The notes beneath the pieces were generated by a model, which ran no database searches, was not told the origin of the DNA, and was given only the letters and a program-made list of their open reading frames with translations. A stretch of 64,000 bases of DNA from assembly GCA_040285825.1 (NCBI GenBank), contig JAUPSS010000004.1, positions 4,471,658 through 4,535,657 of the forward strand, in the 5' to 3' direction. The stretch is from Eukaryota sp. TZLM1-RC. Its lineage: Eukaryota; Metamonada: BaSk clade. Shown here one piece after another: positions 42,675 through 53,022 of this stretch; positions within the stretch are counted from its first letter, which is position 1; every line of letters begins with the position of its first letter. Position numbers and translations under genes: made by a program.

Positions 42675-44123
42675 ATGTCAGTCTCTCCTCGCCAGGACAC
42701 TGACTCCAGCCAAATTTTTTACATTAGACAGATGCAACAGTACGACAGAGATGCCTTGAGCATATATACAACAACAGCAGGGACTGAAGAGTCAAATAAA
42801 GAAGAGGACTCGGGCCCGAGACCACCCTCCGCCCCTCCTCATGAGAAAGAAATGGAACCAGGCACGGAACCACCTCCCGCCTCTTCCAAATCAAAAACAA
42901 TGGAACCAGGCACGGAACCACCTCCCGCCTCTTCCATGTCCAACAAACCAGATAAGGTTTCAGGAACGGGACCACCCCCCTCCTCACCTAAAGAAAATGT
43001 TGGGTTAAGCTCGGATACTTCGTCTGCCCTAAAGGACTACGAAGAACTCCAGTCCGTTTTAGAAGAAATGGACGACGATGAAAAAGAGCTTCGCCAACAG
43101 ATAATGAAGGACGCGGAAGCTCACCTTGAACCAACAGATTACTGTCTGTTCGAGCAGCTCCCTCCCCTTTGGAAGCAAATATCAAAATCTGGTAGAAATG
43201 TGGGATTCCAGACTCTGGGCCATAAAGGGGACCCTAATAGAGTCTACGAATTCCCTCAAAATGAGAGAAGAGAACTCATTAACGCGTTGGACACTTTGAG
43301 TAGAGAGACCTATGGACGCGGGGCAGAACGCCGTCCTAGGATAACCGGTATGGATAGAGAGATCCATGTGATTCTGGCAAAACCTATCAAAGATAGGCCT
43401 GATTGGAAAGCCATTCATTTAGATCAGTTCGGGAGAAGGATCAGGTTCTTAGCCATCGAACGAAGGAGCAGAACCGATACCGACGACATCCTGGAAACCA
43501 AATTACCGGCATGGATGGACTCGTACTTTGATACGATCATTCATAACTACTCAGAGGTAGAGGATGGGGCTCCTACTTGTTTCAGAGAATACATGGAACA
43601 AGCAGACAGCACAAATCCAAGTAAGTTGGATCCCGTCAGTGACTTCTTTGACGCGGACGCCCTAAATAATATACTCACGGAACGTTCAAGCGTATCCACA
43701 TTTAGGAGCCGCCCAAATAACTTCATTCAGCAATTCGGGGAATCAACGACAAGGAAGAAGAAGTTCAGGTTCTTGGTCACGGGTGATCAATCAACAGAGC
43801 TCCACCAGAGACCTAAACTTCCTATAATTGCCCCCATTATATCTGAAAAAGAGCAACCGGTACAAGTCTGTTCCATTGACGTACTCCCTGATCACATCCC
43901 GACAGTAGATGTGACAGAACGAACAAACAGACCTACCAGAGTGGTTCAGGGACCATCAAGTCCCTCCCAACCTATGCTCACTAGCGCATCAGAAGACGAA
44001 GTCGAGTTGAGAGGACCTAGTTTAGATGAAACACCTCCTCCTCAACCCCTCGTAGAAGAGTTACTTCTGAGGAGCCTCCCCGTTTGGAAGACCTCCAAGC
44101 TTCTAGAAACATTTTGGATATGA
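42675..44123 (+). pseudogene. Gag, N-terminal part
   Basis: 482 aa. Starts about 85 bp after the 5' LTR. Residues 50-105 form a low-complexity run of MEPGTEPPPAS repeats. The rest is a charged, largely helical region typical of a capsid precursor. The frame is left near 44060, where the downstream capsid sequence continues in the -1 frame (SEEPPRLEDLQAS). No evident slippery heptamer was found, so an indel is the simpler reading. The first 180 residues recur, inverted, at 50045-50581. Confidence 0.75.
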
Positions 44124-45433
44124 GTATAGCAAGTAGTCTTCAGAGACATGTGGACTCTCAGCCTAGGTCAGCTGAATATAAAGCCCCTCACCTATCTGAG
44201 AAAGACCCTCTCAACAAGATGTCTCTCGTCTCCTTCCTCCTCAAATTCCAAACATGGGACAAATACGGACGCAAGATAGCCAATCGAAGCTTTCAAGCCC
44301 CTGGTCAATCTGATTGGTCTCGTGCTATGTTGATAGCAACCCAAATATTTGGTGAAGGAAAGACCCAGATTACCCCTGAGTTGTTATCATCACTCCCATC
44401 TCACATCAGAGAAGAAATAGACAGGGACATGAAACAGCCACTCTTAAGGATCGACCCAGAACTGACGAAACGTTTGGGACCTCCTATCCATCATTATGGC
44501 TTATTCAGAAGTATGATGATAAGTACTTGTCCATCCGGCTTATCAAGCATGGTCGACCCCCATCTCATCTGTAGATGGCAAGGCCAAGGACTTCTAAGAC
44601 CGGACTTCTCAGACGCTGACTTAATGGTTTTTCTGCTACGCAGGACACAATTTACCTCATATCACGAGGCTTGCTCTGCCCTAGCAAAACGATGTATAAA
44701 TTGGAGAAACATCCACAACAAAGTAGATGCGGACAACGAATTTGGTAGGTTCGTCGAAGATTTTGGAGACGTCCTGAGGATGACCACTTATATGGTTGAT
44801 CACTCCATATCTGCATCAATTAGGGGAAGCAGCGGTTTAATAACCCTCTCACCCGCCCTTATTGCAGAATATTTTCTCTTGGGTATAGATAATTTTGCCA
44901 TTACCAAGGAGCTAGCAAGCCATTGGACAAGAGAAGATCTATGGGACCCTTCAACAGGTACAACTTTGTTAGACCTGATTTCGACCACCAGGAGACACTT
45001 TTTAGCTTGGTGCCAAACAACAGGAAATAGGCACACTATGGAACTTTTGAGAAAACAAGCTGAAAGAGAAGAAGACATCCCATTAGGCCTTTCGACCATG
45101 AGAACGTTCTCTAGAGGAGCAACCCCATCTGGTCCAGGTACTAAACGTCGCTCGGGAGGCGGATCCAAAGGAACTCCCCAAAACAAATATGTCCCAAAAA
45201 GACATGAACGAGAGGGATCTAAGTTCTGTACATTCTGTAACGTCACCGAAGGAAATAATCCTATCGGTCACACGGTTTTCGAATGCAAAGACCCCCGTTG
45301 TACCAGGAGCAAGGTACCAAAAGAATTGAGGTTCAAGATCGGTGAGGCTGATCAGCCTGCGAGAAGTGGCAGCGTAGTTAGAGGCCGAGGTGGCCGTGGT
45401 AGACGTATTTCTAGGTTTAGAGGTAGGGGCTGA
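44060..45433 (+). pseudogene. Gag C-terminal part with nucleocapsid knuckle, ends at in-frame TGA
   Basis: About 450 residues. Near the end is a zinc knuckle with unusual spacing, CTFCNVTEGNNPIGHTVFEC (C-x2-C-x10-H-x4-C), against the standard x4 spacing in the decayed element. An RG-rich tail follows. The TGA at 45431 interrupts this tail, and the same frame continues as GG-x-FRG, so the stop is either a CGA-to-TGA mutation or a gag-pol readthrough site. Confidence 0.75.
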
Positions 45434-47656
45434 GGTGGCCATTTTAGAGGACATAAAGGCAGAGGTCAATATAGACCTATTTATTACATAAACACACAAG
45501 AGGATACATCATCAACATCATCCCCTTCTGAGAACGTGTCAGCTAGTTCGAGCATGACCTCTCACAGACGGATTGACCGTTTCAGCAACAGGGTCAGAAA
45601 CACTGGAAACTTTCCCAATCGGAAACAAATCAACGCAATCAATCATAATCAATCAATTGCCGATTTCGGAAACCCAGTCAACAACTCCCCAACAGCTCAA
45701 CAATTCTTACTAAATCCTCTACAATTCCACAAACCCAGCTCTGATATCAACAGTATTTTTGGAATAAATTCTACGGTTAGTGAGAACCACATCAGATCCC
45801 AGCGTTCTCCATTTCTAAGATTGGAGATTTTAATAAATAATATAAAGATGATTGCAACTATTGATTCGGCAGCGTTTTGTTCGGTTATAACAGAAGATTT
45901 GGCTAACAAATGCAACATGTCAATTAATAGAGATGATACAATTGAGTTCTTACCAGCCAATAACGTATCAAGTAAATCGCTAGGGAGTGCAAATGGTATT
46001 CTGTCGTTCAACGTAGGAAGCATTGCGCACCAGGTACATTATAGACATACTCTTCCCATAATCCCGGGTTCGAACAAATTATTAATAGGGATAGACATGT
46101 TAAAAACACTTGGGCTTCAGACGGATGATGGTCTTTTCCTTAGATTAGACAAAGAACACCGCACTTTGTTAAATGCAGAATCTGAATTCGACTCAAGAAT
46201 CGCTCAACATTCGATTGGGACCTTAGATAACCAATCATCGAGTCCTTCCGATTTTGAGGAGCAGTTAACTAGATCTGGTTGTGAGATAAAATTAGATGAT
46301 GATAATAATAAATTAAAATTAACGAGTCTACTAAGAATTTTCAGCGATGTTTTTAGTGAAACTCCAAACAGAAAAGGAATCGATTGTAAACCTCTAACAA
46401 TCCCCTTTAGAGACGAGAATGCTATAGTACATAAACCTGCTAGACGATTAAATCCCAGCAAAATGGAAATAGCAAACAAAATATTTGATGAACTGATTGA
46501 AATGGGCTATGCAGTTGAATCTAATTATAAATTCAGCTCTCCTATTGTCTTAGTTATATATCCTGATGGCAAGAAACCCAGGCTAACTGGAGACTTTAGC
46601 GGTAAAGATGGTGTTAATGCCCACACGATTTCAGTAGAGCCTAATCTACCTAGGATTAGTGATATTTTAGAGTTTTTAAGTAGAGCAGATTACATAGCCA
46701 CGCTTGATTTACCAAAAGCTTTCTGGCAAATGAATGTAGCTGAGAAGGACATTGAGAAAACATCAATCTCAATCCCTGGAAGGTCAATTATGTTTAAAAG
46801 AGCTTGCTTCGGATTAAAGAACATTCCAGCAGTATTTCAAAATGTAATGATGGAAATATTCCAAATTGATGGCGTTTTCATATATATCGATGATATCATA
46901 ATAGTTGGAACGACTTTCGATGAATTCTATAAGAGATTACAAAGAGTCCTCCAATGCGCCAGAAATAGACGTGTAAATATAGGTTTACGTAAATGTAAAT
47001 TCGTAACATCCAAACACCCTATTGATATTTTAGGAAGCACCTTCCATGGTAAAACCAGATTTATTAGTAAGAAAAAAATCGAAGCCTTGATGAGAATCCC
47101 TAGACCAAAATCAGTGAAAGAAGTTCGCTCATTGGTAGGATCCATCAATTATATAAGAGATTGGCTTCCAGGTATTTCCGAATTAATAGCTCCAATTAAT
47201 GAGTTAATTAAAGGAAAACCTAGAGTAATAAAATGGACCAACGAGCATGACGATTATCTTAAACAAATAAAAGATTTAATAATTAATCACATGCCCCTTG
47301 AATTACCAGCTCCGGGCAAGCGCGTACTAATAAGTACCGACGCATCAGATGTAGCAGTTGGAGGCGTTATTTGGCAAGAAATTGAACCATACTCCCCTGC
47401 AGGAACCCCACTGAATAAAAGAAACGTGAAACCTTTGTCGTTCTATAGTAGATTACTTACAGAAACACAAAGGAAATGGTCCACTTTACAGAAAGAATTA
47501 TATGCAATTCTTCTGATTTTAACTGAAAGTTGTTTAGAAAGCTACCTTTTGACTAGACATCTAACAATTTTCACCGATCACAAAAACATTGCATTCCTGG
47601 CCACAGCCCCAGAGAAAAATAGAATTTGTAAAGAGATGGCTGCCGATACTATCTGA
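45434..47656 (+). pseudogene. Protease, reverse transcriptase and RNase H
   Basis: In frame with the gag C-terminal part across the TGA; the first ATG after it is at about 45551. The retropepsin-like site is IATIDSAAFCSVI (near 45850), with DSA instead of the usual D-T/S-G, and LLIGIDML follows. RT motifs: TLDLPKAFWQ (A), FGLKNIPAVFQ (B), YIDDIIIVG (C, near 46885). RNase H starts with ISTDASDVAVGG and ends TDHKNIAFL. After codon 'ATT' near 47622 one extra T moves the true frame to the next one. Confidence 0.85.
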
Positions 47657-49382
47657 ATTCGACTTTGATATAGTCCATGAACCAGGTGAAGATAACCACT
47701 GGGCAGATATGCTATCGAGGAATATTGATTTAGATCAAAATGAGGAAACTCCTTCTATATGTAGTATAAATATACCAGATACTTTACTTTCGAATTACGA
47801 GATACCTCCTATAGACGATGATTCTGATTCGGACTTCGAAGACATCCCATCAATTTCATCCCTAAGTAGACACCAGGACCTACCTATTTTTTCTTCTTGG
47901 TTCTCTAAAATAAGATCTGATCAACAAATAGCCAAAAATAATAATGACCCTCTATTTGAGAATGCAATTCTAGATGAAAATACTCAAATTTGGAAAAACA
48001 ATAAAAATAAAATTTTAATTCCAAAAAGCCTCAGAAAACAGGCACTATTATTAATTCATGGATTGGTTCAATCAGGCCACCCCAGCAAAAACGACAGTCT
48101 ACATAAACTGTCCAAAAGCGACTTTTTCTGGCCTAATATGAGAAAGGACCTCATAAACCACATCAAAAGATGCCCAACTTGTCAAAAAACGGCACCAGTT
48201 AAAAGAACAAAAACACCTTCCACAGGTTCCCTTTGGGCAGATCGTCCTTTTGCCAGACTAAATGTTGACACAATTGGACCTCTGAATACTGATAGTGATG
48301 GTAATAAATACTTATTAGTATTTGTAGATTCTTTTACTGGATATTCAATTTTAGTCCCTCTGAAGGAACTCAATGCCTTAGAGACCGCAGACGCTTTGAT
48401 TTGGAACGTTTGCGCAATTTTTGGCATACCTATGTTAATTCATAGTGATAATGGTCCTGAGTTCGCCAATGAGACTTTTAAGATAGTGTGTAATAGACTA
48501 GCTATTGAGATGAGTAACTCAATACCCCACTACTCTGAAAGTAATGGACTCGTAGAGCGAAAACATAGAGACGTTCTACAATGCTTGAGGAAATTATTAA
48601 TAGATTTTAATGATTATGGAAATTGGTCTACTTATGTACCCATATCCCAACTATTAATAAATTCCACTAAAAGCAGAAAGACAGGTTTTACACCTTACGA
48701 ACTAATGTTTGGATCTTCGATTAGTCCAAGATCGGACCCTGCAAACATATTAGGAAACTTATCAAAATTTGATTCCAATATACCTTTATTAGACGATACT
48801 AAAATGAAAAATACTCGTCTGCAAGAAAAAAGGGAAGAAGCAGAGCGTCATCAATCATTAAATACTCCGATTTCAGTAGACAATACTAATTCGCGTTCTA
48901 TAGTATTTAATATTGGTGACTATGTCCTACGTAAAACCAAACAGAATAATAAATTACATGGATCTTGGAACGGACCCTTTTTAGTAATAGACCATCCTTC
49001 CAACTCCACTTTATTATTGAAGAATCTTATCACTGGCAGTGAATTAAAGGCTGCTAAGAAAGATTGCAAAATCTATAACGCAGATAATCCTCAGGATATC
49101 GAATTTCTAAAGGCAGTCGCAGCAGGCGATGCTGAGAAACATGTTATAGAGAAAATCCTCTCAGAATATAATTCTGACTCAGGTAGTTTCTGTACTGTTC
49201 AATGGTTTGGCGGTGAGACAACAGAAGAGCCTCTCCATTCAGTTAAACATTCAGAAGCTTACAAGTTATTCAGTAGGAATAACAAGAAAGTTGGAAAACG
49301 TACTACTAGTCAACATAAAAGTACCTCCAATAACTCTACGCCTTACAAGAGGCCTAGACGCAGTACTAGAATTAGGAAGTGA
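47625..49382 (+). pseudogene. RNase H end, integrase and chromodomain-like tail
   Basis: The frame is open from 47589. It supplies the end of RNase H (FDIVHEPGEDNHWADMLSR), the integrase zinc domain (HGLVQSGHPSK ... CPTCQKT), the DDE core (NVDTIGPL, IHSDNGPEF, SNGLVERKHRD), a GPFLVIDH-containing C-terminal barrel and, at about 49138-49270, a chromodomain-like segment (VIEKILSEYNSDSGSF, VQWFGGETTEEPL). Chromodomains steer integration into chosen chromatin in chromoviruses. A basic tail ends at TGA 49380. Confidence 0.85.
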
Positions 49383-49478
49383 TGCTAATTCTTAGTTTAG
49401 ATTAGTTTAGATTATTTGTAGTTATTTAGTTATTTGTTTATAGTTTAGATTCATATTTATATAAGCCTATTATCTTTG

Positions 49479-49496
49479 AAAAAGGGGAAGAAGCAG
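49479..49496 (+). other. Polypurine tract
   Basis: AAAAAGGGGAAGAAGCAG lies immediately before the 3' LTR, the position of the plus-strand primer in LTR elements. The decayed element also has a purine tract ending AGCAG at the same place. Confidence 0.8.
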
Positions 49497-49605
49497 TGTT
49501 GGCGCCCTAAGGCTTTTATAATATGAATAGAAAATAAATCAACTTTTCCTCATTCACTTTTCCTCATTATCATTATCTCAACCACTTTTGCAACCTAAGG
49601 CAACA
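49497..49605 (+). repeat. 3' LTR, 109 bp
   Basis: Starts TGTTGGCGCCCTAAGG, ends CCTAAGGCAACA. Full-length version of the LTR; matches 50664-50773 (inverted) better in length than its own 5' partner. Confidence 0.92.
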
Positions 49606-49700
49606 TAAATACAATCACGAACAGCATTGTGGATAATTGATCTTTTTTGAGTGAATTTGCAGCAGGAAATAACATAATCAAGTAGTGTCGTTTAGAAAAG
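49606..49700 (-). pseudogene. REL element fragment (knuckle block), inverted
   Basis: On the minus strand, directly at the edge of the 3' LTR, the frame reads TLLDYVISCCKFTQKRSIIH then NAVRD, aligning with TLRHALNC ... RSSLHDAVRD of the 12.3-kb element. The fragment is cut by the LTR exactly where the fragment at 50774 resumes on the other strand. Confidence 0.7.
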
Positions 49701-49845
49701 GTATCATGGAATCGAAAAATGGATTCGTTGATGATTATGCAGGGTTTATGTTGGATTAAGAACAACAGTAAACAAAGTAACAAACCTCAGAGACCTGAAG
49801 GTAGCGTCTTTTGTTGTTAAAGTACGGGCTTTACGATTAAAAATA

Positions 49846-50581
49846 TCAGAGGAGCAAGGACCGTATCTTTGCATTGTAGTACAATAATAGTGGAGGTGTA
49901 GTTTCTACTCGTAACCTCGTATTTGGTCGACTTTTCTCGTGCTTGGCTCCATAAGGAAGGGAGCTGTTCGAATGGATAAAAGTCCATTGATTCGAGGTAA
50001 GGCTCCGTGTCCTTGTTAGGAGTTTGTAGAATCCATCACTGGAGTCATCTTCCTGTCTTCGGAATTTGCTTCCATGAAGGAGGGAGCTGCTCAAACAAAC
50101 AGTAATCTGTAGGTTCGAGGTGAGCCTCCGCATCCTTCATGATATGTTGGCGAAGTTCTTTCTCTTCGTCATCCAGTTCGTCTAAAACGAACTGAAGTTC
50201 TTCATATCCTTGAAGGACTGTCGAAGTTTCAGAACTTGAACCAACATTTGCGTTTTTTGGTGAGGAGGGGGGTGGTGGGGGTGGTCCCGTTCCTGAACCC
50301 TTTTGTGGCATTAAGTTGGACTTGGAAGAGGCGGGAGGAGGTTCCGTGCCTGATTCCATTATTTTGGACTTGGAAGAGGCGGGAGGTGGTTCCGTGCCTG
50401 TTTCCATCGGTTTTCCTTGAGGAGGGGCGGAGGTGGGTCTCGAGCCCAAGTCCTCGACTTTACTTATCTCTACTACTTCTCCTACTACTACTACTACTGT
50501 TTGTATGCCAATTGCATTCCTGTTATGTTTCTGCATGTTAGTTTTAACGGTGTCAGTGTTTTGGCTGAAAAGGACTGACAT
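49846..50581 (-). pseudogene. Inverted gag fragment of the gypsy-like element
   Basis: The minus-strand frame from ATG 50581 encodes the gag N-terminus with the same EPPPASSKSK repeats and HLEPTDYCLFEQLPP as 42675-43180. After a stop at about 50045 a second, more diverged copy of the last segment follows (about 50015-49905: EPYLESMDFYPFEQLPS), so an internal duplication of roughly 125 bp exists. No pol is attached. Confidence 0.8.
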
Positions 50582-50663
50582 GATATCTGCTAAAGATATC
50601 CTCTGTAGAAAAGCTGTGTGTTATCAAAGTGGTATACCTATAACCTAAATGGCCAATAATTAT

Positions 50664-50773
50664 TGTTGCCTTTAGGTTGCAAAAGTGGTTGAGATAAAGA
50701 TAATGAGGAAAAATGAATGAGGAAAAGTTGATTTATTTTCTAATCATAACATATAAGCCTTAGGGCGCCAACA
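50664..50773 (-). repeat. Inverted LTR copy, 110 bp
   Basis: The plus strand reads TGTTGCCTTTAGGTTG ... GGGCGCCAACA; on the minus strand it is a full LTR followed by the leader and the gag fragment. About 90% similar to 49497-49605. Confidence 0.9.
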
Positions 50774-51297
50774 TTGACGATTTGCTAAAATGTGCTCATC
50801 ACCCTGTCGGTTTAAAACCACTGTTTAATGAATTAAATTTCAGTTTGAGCCAAAAACGAGGTGACATTCAATGTGCTTGGTACGATGGAACCGAACTAAT
50901 AATCAATTATACCACCATATCTCCGTGGAAAAAGAGTTTTAATTCTGACATTCAACATTTACTTAAAGTTGCAGAACATTCCAAGAAATCAAAATACGAA
51001 GTTCTTCTTCACCGTCTCAATCGAACAAGAGGTAGAAACATCATATTTGTTCCAATTGCTTTATCAATTTTTGGTACCATTGGAAGTGAAGGTTTTCATT
51101 TTTTGGATGATTTAGAGAAAATTGTCAAAGAAAGTGGTCGCACATTTGATTTTCTGATTTGGAAGAACAGAATCGTATTTTCGTTATTTAAAGCTCTTCC
51201 TCGTTATATTAACTCCGTTTTGAATAACATTACCGAATTTTATAACAATCGAGTTGCTATACAAGTGAATAGCGAAAATCTCCCGTCATTTAGTTGA
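50774..51297 (+). pseudogene. REL element endonuclease and C-terminal fragment
   Basis: Frame of about 174 residues beginning right at the LTR edge: RGDIQCAWYDGTELI aligns with RGDVYCDWIDNSEAI of the 12.3-kb copy, then IIFVPIALSIFGTIG with VFIAFPFSINGRLS and FDFLIWKNRIVFSLFKALPR with the terminal block. The E-x-K endonuclease centre is not preserved. It is open throughout but lacks RT. Confidence 0.75.
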
Positions 51298-51393
51298 TGG
51301 GGTTCGTAGTAGAAAAAATATTAGTTGAGGTTTGTTGTTGAGTTGTAAAATGTGACTGTTCCAGGAATAAAATAGATATTTTTCTTGGGTGAT

Positions 51394-51507
51394 GTTATAC
51401 GTGTGCAAATTTGTGTTATCCGTGTGCACTTGTTATCCGTGTGCAAATTTGTGTTATCCGTGTGCACTTGTTATCCGTGTGCAAATTTGTGTTATCCGTG
51501 TGCATCC
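51394..51507 (+). repeat. Subterminal direct repeats, 38-bp period (21+17)
   Basis: Six GTTATCCGTGTGCA monomers (the first with A for C) spaced alternately 21 and 17 bp: AAATTTGT follows the odd ones, CTT or CC the even ones. Mutator-type elements often carry such arrays as transposase-binding sites; here that is an inference. Confidence 0.85.
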
Positions 51508-51511
51508 TTAA

Positions 51512-51904
51512 AGAGAACGAACTGACTATTACTTTTTTGCTTTATCAACGTACGTTGAAATATTTGGAGTAAGCCCTACTGCCATTATTACAGATCGTGA
51601 ACTGGCGCTAATGAACTCCATTAAAATGCTCTTTCCTCAAAGCTTAAACATCTTATGCATGTGGCACATCAACCGAAACATCCAAGTTTTCAAATCTGCA
51701 ACAAGAGAAGATTTATGGGATGAATTTTGGAGAGACTATCAGCATTTCATTAAGTTTAAGATTGATGAAGTAACTCATTTGGGCAATTATACGACAGAGA
51801 AGGTCACTATCGTTCTACATGTCCTAATAGATAGATGCAATAAAGGAAGATATAATTTTTGTAAGTTTGGAGAGGTGAAGTCGAAAGTTTATGCACACAG
51901 ATAA
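51512..51904 (+). pseudogene. MULE transposase fragment
   Basis: Open after a TAA at 51509; 131 residues. SPTAIITDRELAL (second catalytic Asp) followed by LNILCMWHINRNIQVF (the C-x2-H motif) is diagnostic of the MULE/FAR1 transposase core. The first Asp, the last Glu and the zinc-binding domain are absent, so it is non-autonomous. Confidence 0.78.
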
Positions 51905-51964
51905 CACAAATTTGCACACGTATAACATTTTCGATTTTTCTTGTTGTACATAACATTTGTAACA

Positions 51965-52942
51965 ATGACGTCTGTTGTTCCAACAAATCCTGCAGCAGAC
52001 GAAGCACGGAGACTACTAAAGGAACAGTATCAACAGCGACGGTCACCTCAAGAGAAACTCGCCTCTTTCCGGGAATCTCGGTCACGGCTGCAGAACCAGC
52101 AATCCCAGCCAGATCTTCACCCAACTACAACCACAACAGACACTTCAACCCCATCCAGCAAATCTTTACTTGGATCAAGGGGTCTGAAGCTGTTACAAAA
52201 ACGAAAAGAACTTCTCAATAATCGTAAAAAGAACCGTATAGTAGTTGAATCAAAACCTACTGATTCGGAGGACCACGTCATCTCTAGTGAACCTCCAACT
52301 GCCACAACTTCCCATCAGTTGTCTTCAGTGTTTTCCCCTGAACAAGAACTTCCCTCTCAAATAGAGGAGACACCTCTTGAGAAGATTGAGAAGGAAGAAG
52401 AAAGAGAAACAACTTCTCCGGTTCAAGTAGTTTGTAACTGTAATCATGAAGTCTTTGAAGAAAAATTATCAGAATTTAATAAGAAATTGGAAGATGTATT
52501 TGAAGAGTTTAGGAGTTCTTTGAACAATGTTTGTGTACAGCAGGAATTAATTGAAGGTAAAAACAGAGAGTTTGATTTAAAAATAAGTGAAATATTCGAT
52601 CATATATCGAGATTTGAATCAGAAATTCAATCAATCACATCATCAATGACCGATAATCAATCAAATCTACTTTCTCAGTTAAAAAACCTCGAGGCAAATC
52701 ACCAAATGTTGGAATCTTTATGGAGAAGTTCTACTGATTCTTTCAAGAACAGACTTGCACATCTCGAGGATTTGGTTGATAAGAGTCATTCGAAAATGTT
52801 CAATAATCTATTTTGGCTGATGGTGAATTATTTTATCTCAGGACTGTCTACAATTTTAGTTCCAGTTACTAGTATCACTTATTCTGCACTAGGAGTAATG
52901 AACAAGACTTTTTCTTTTCTAAAACGCAAAAAAGAAGAATAG
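51965..52942 (+). CDS. Coiled-coil protein with C-terminal hydrophobic anchor, unknown family
   Basis: 325 aa from ATG 51965; upstream only a TTG extends the frame. The N-terminal 160 residues are charged, low-complexity and probably disordered (PNPAADEARRLLKEQYQQRR; many S, T and P). A CNCNHEVFEEKL stretch is followed by a long coiled coil (about 165-285). Residues about 283-315 are hydrophobic (MFNNLFWLMVNYFISGLSTI), then a basic tail KRKKEE, a tail-anchored layout typical of Golgi or ER tethers. No family recognised. Convergent with the next gene, 80 bp apart. Its promoter borders the MULE element. Confidence 0.7.
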   Translation: MTSVVPTNPAADEARRLLKEQYQQRRSPQEKLASFRESRSRLQNQQSQPDLHPTTTTTDTSTPSSKSLLGSRGLKLLQKRKELLNNRKKNRIVVESKPTDSEDHVISSEPPTATTSHQLSSVFSPEQELPSQIEETPLEKIEKEEERETTSPVQVVCNCNHEVFEEKLSEFNKKLEDVFEEFRSSLNNVCVQQELIEGKNREFDLKISEIFDHISRFESEIQSITSSMTDNQSNLLSQLKNLEANHQMLESLWRSSTDSFKNRLAHLEDLVDKSHSKMFNNLFWLMVNYFISGLSTILVPVTSITYSALGVMNKTFSFLKRKKEE

Positions 52943-53022
52943 AAGCTTTAAAAAAATCAGATGATGTATATAAAATTGTAATCACAATTATTTTATTAAA
53001 AAAAGTATAAACTTCAAAAAAC

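Larger units (their letters stand above)
42511..49605 (+). mobile_element. Nearly complete Ty3/gypsy (chromovirus-like) LTR retrotransposon
   Basis: Flanked by direct LTRs that begin TGTTGGCG and end GGCAACA (42511-42591 and 49497-49605). Internal order is gag, nucleocapsid, protease, RT, RNase H, integrase, chromodomain-like. A purine tract lies directly before the right LTR. Three lesions break the coding region: a -1 frame change near 44060, an in-frame TGA at 45431-45433, and a 1-base insertion near 47625. No matching target-site duplication was seen at the outer edges (ATAGA versus TAAAT), consistent with rearrangement on the right side. Confidence 0.93.
51394..51926. mobile_element. 533-bp Mutator-like element with 35-bp terminal inverted repeats
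   Basis: The left end 51394-51428 and the right end 51892-51926 are inverted repeats identical at 34 of 35 positions (start GTTATACGTGTGCAAATTTG). Next to the left end the same motif is repeated in tandem. Inside lies a 131-residue MULE transposase fragment. Target duplications of 8-9 bp expected for Mutator elements were not evident. The element ends 38 bp before the ATG of the coiled-coil gene, so it sits in that gene's promoter or 5' UTR. Confidence 0.8.

Noticed and set aside
50100-50125. GGTTCGAGG as a tRNA T-arm
   Set aside because: It is within the inverted gag coding fragment and lacks the rest of a tRNA.
51394-51507. Regularly spaced repeats resembling a CRISPR array
   Set aside because: The spacing alternates 21 and 17 bp, the spacers are identical rather than unique, and the motif recurs inverted at 51892-51926 as a transposon end.
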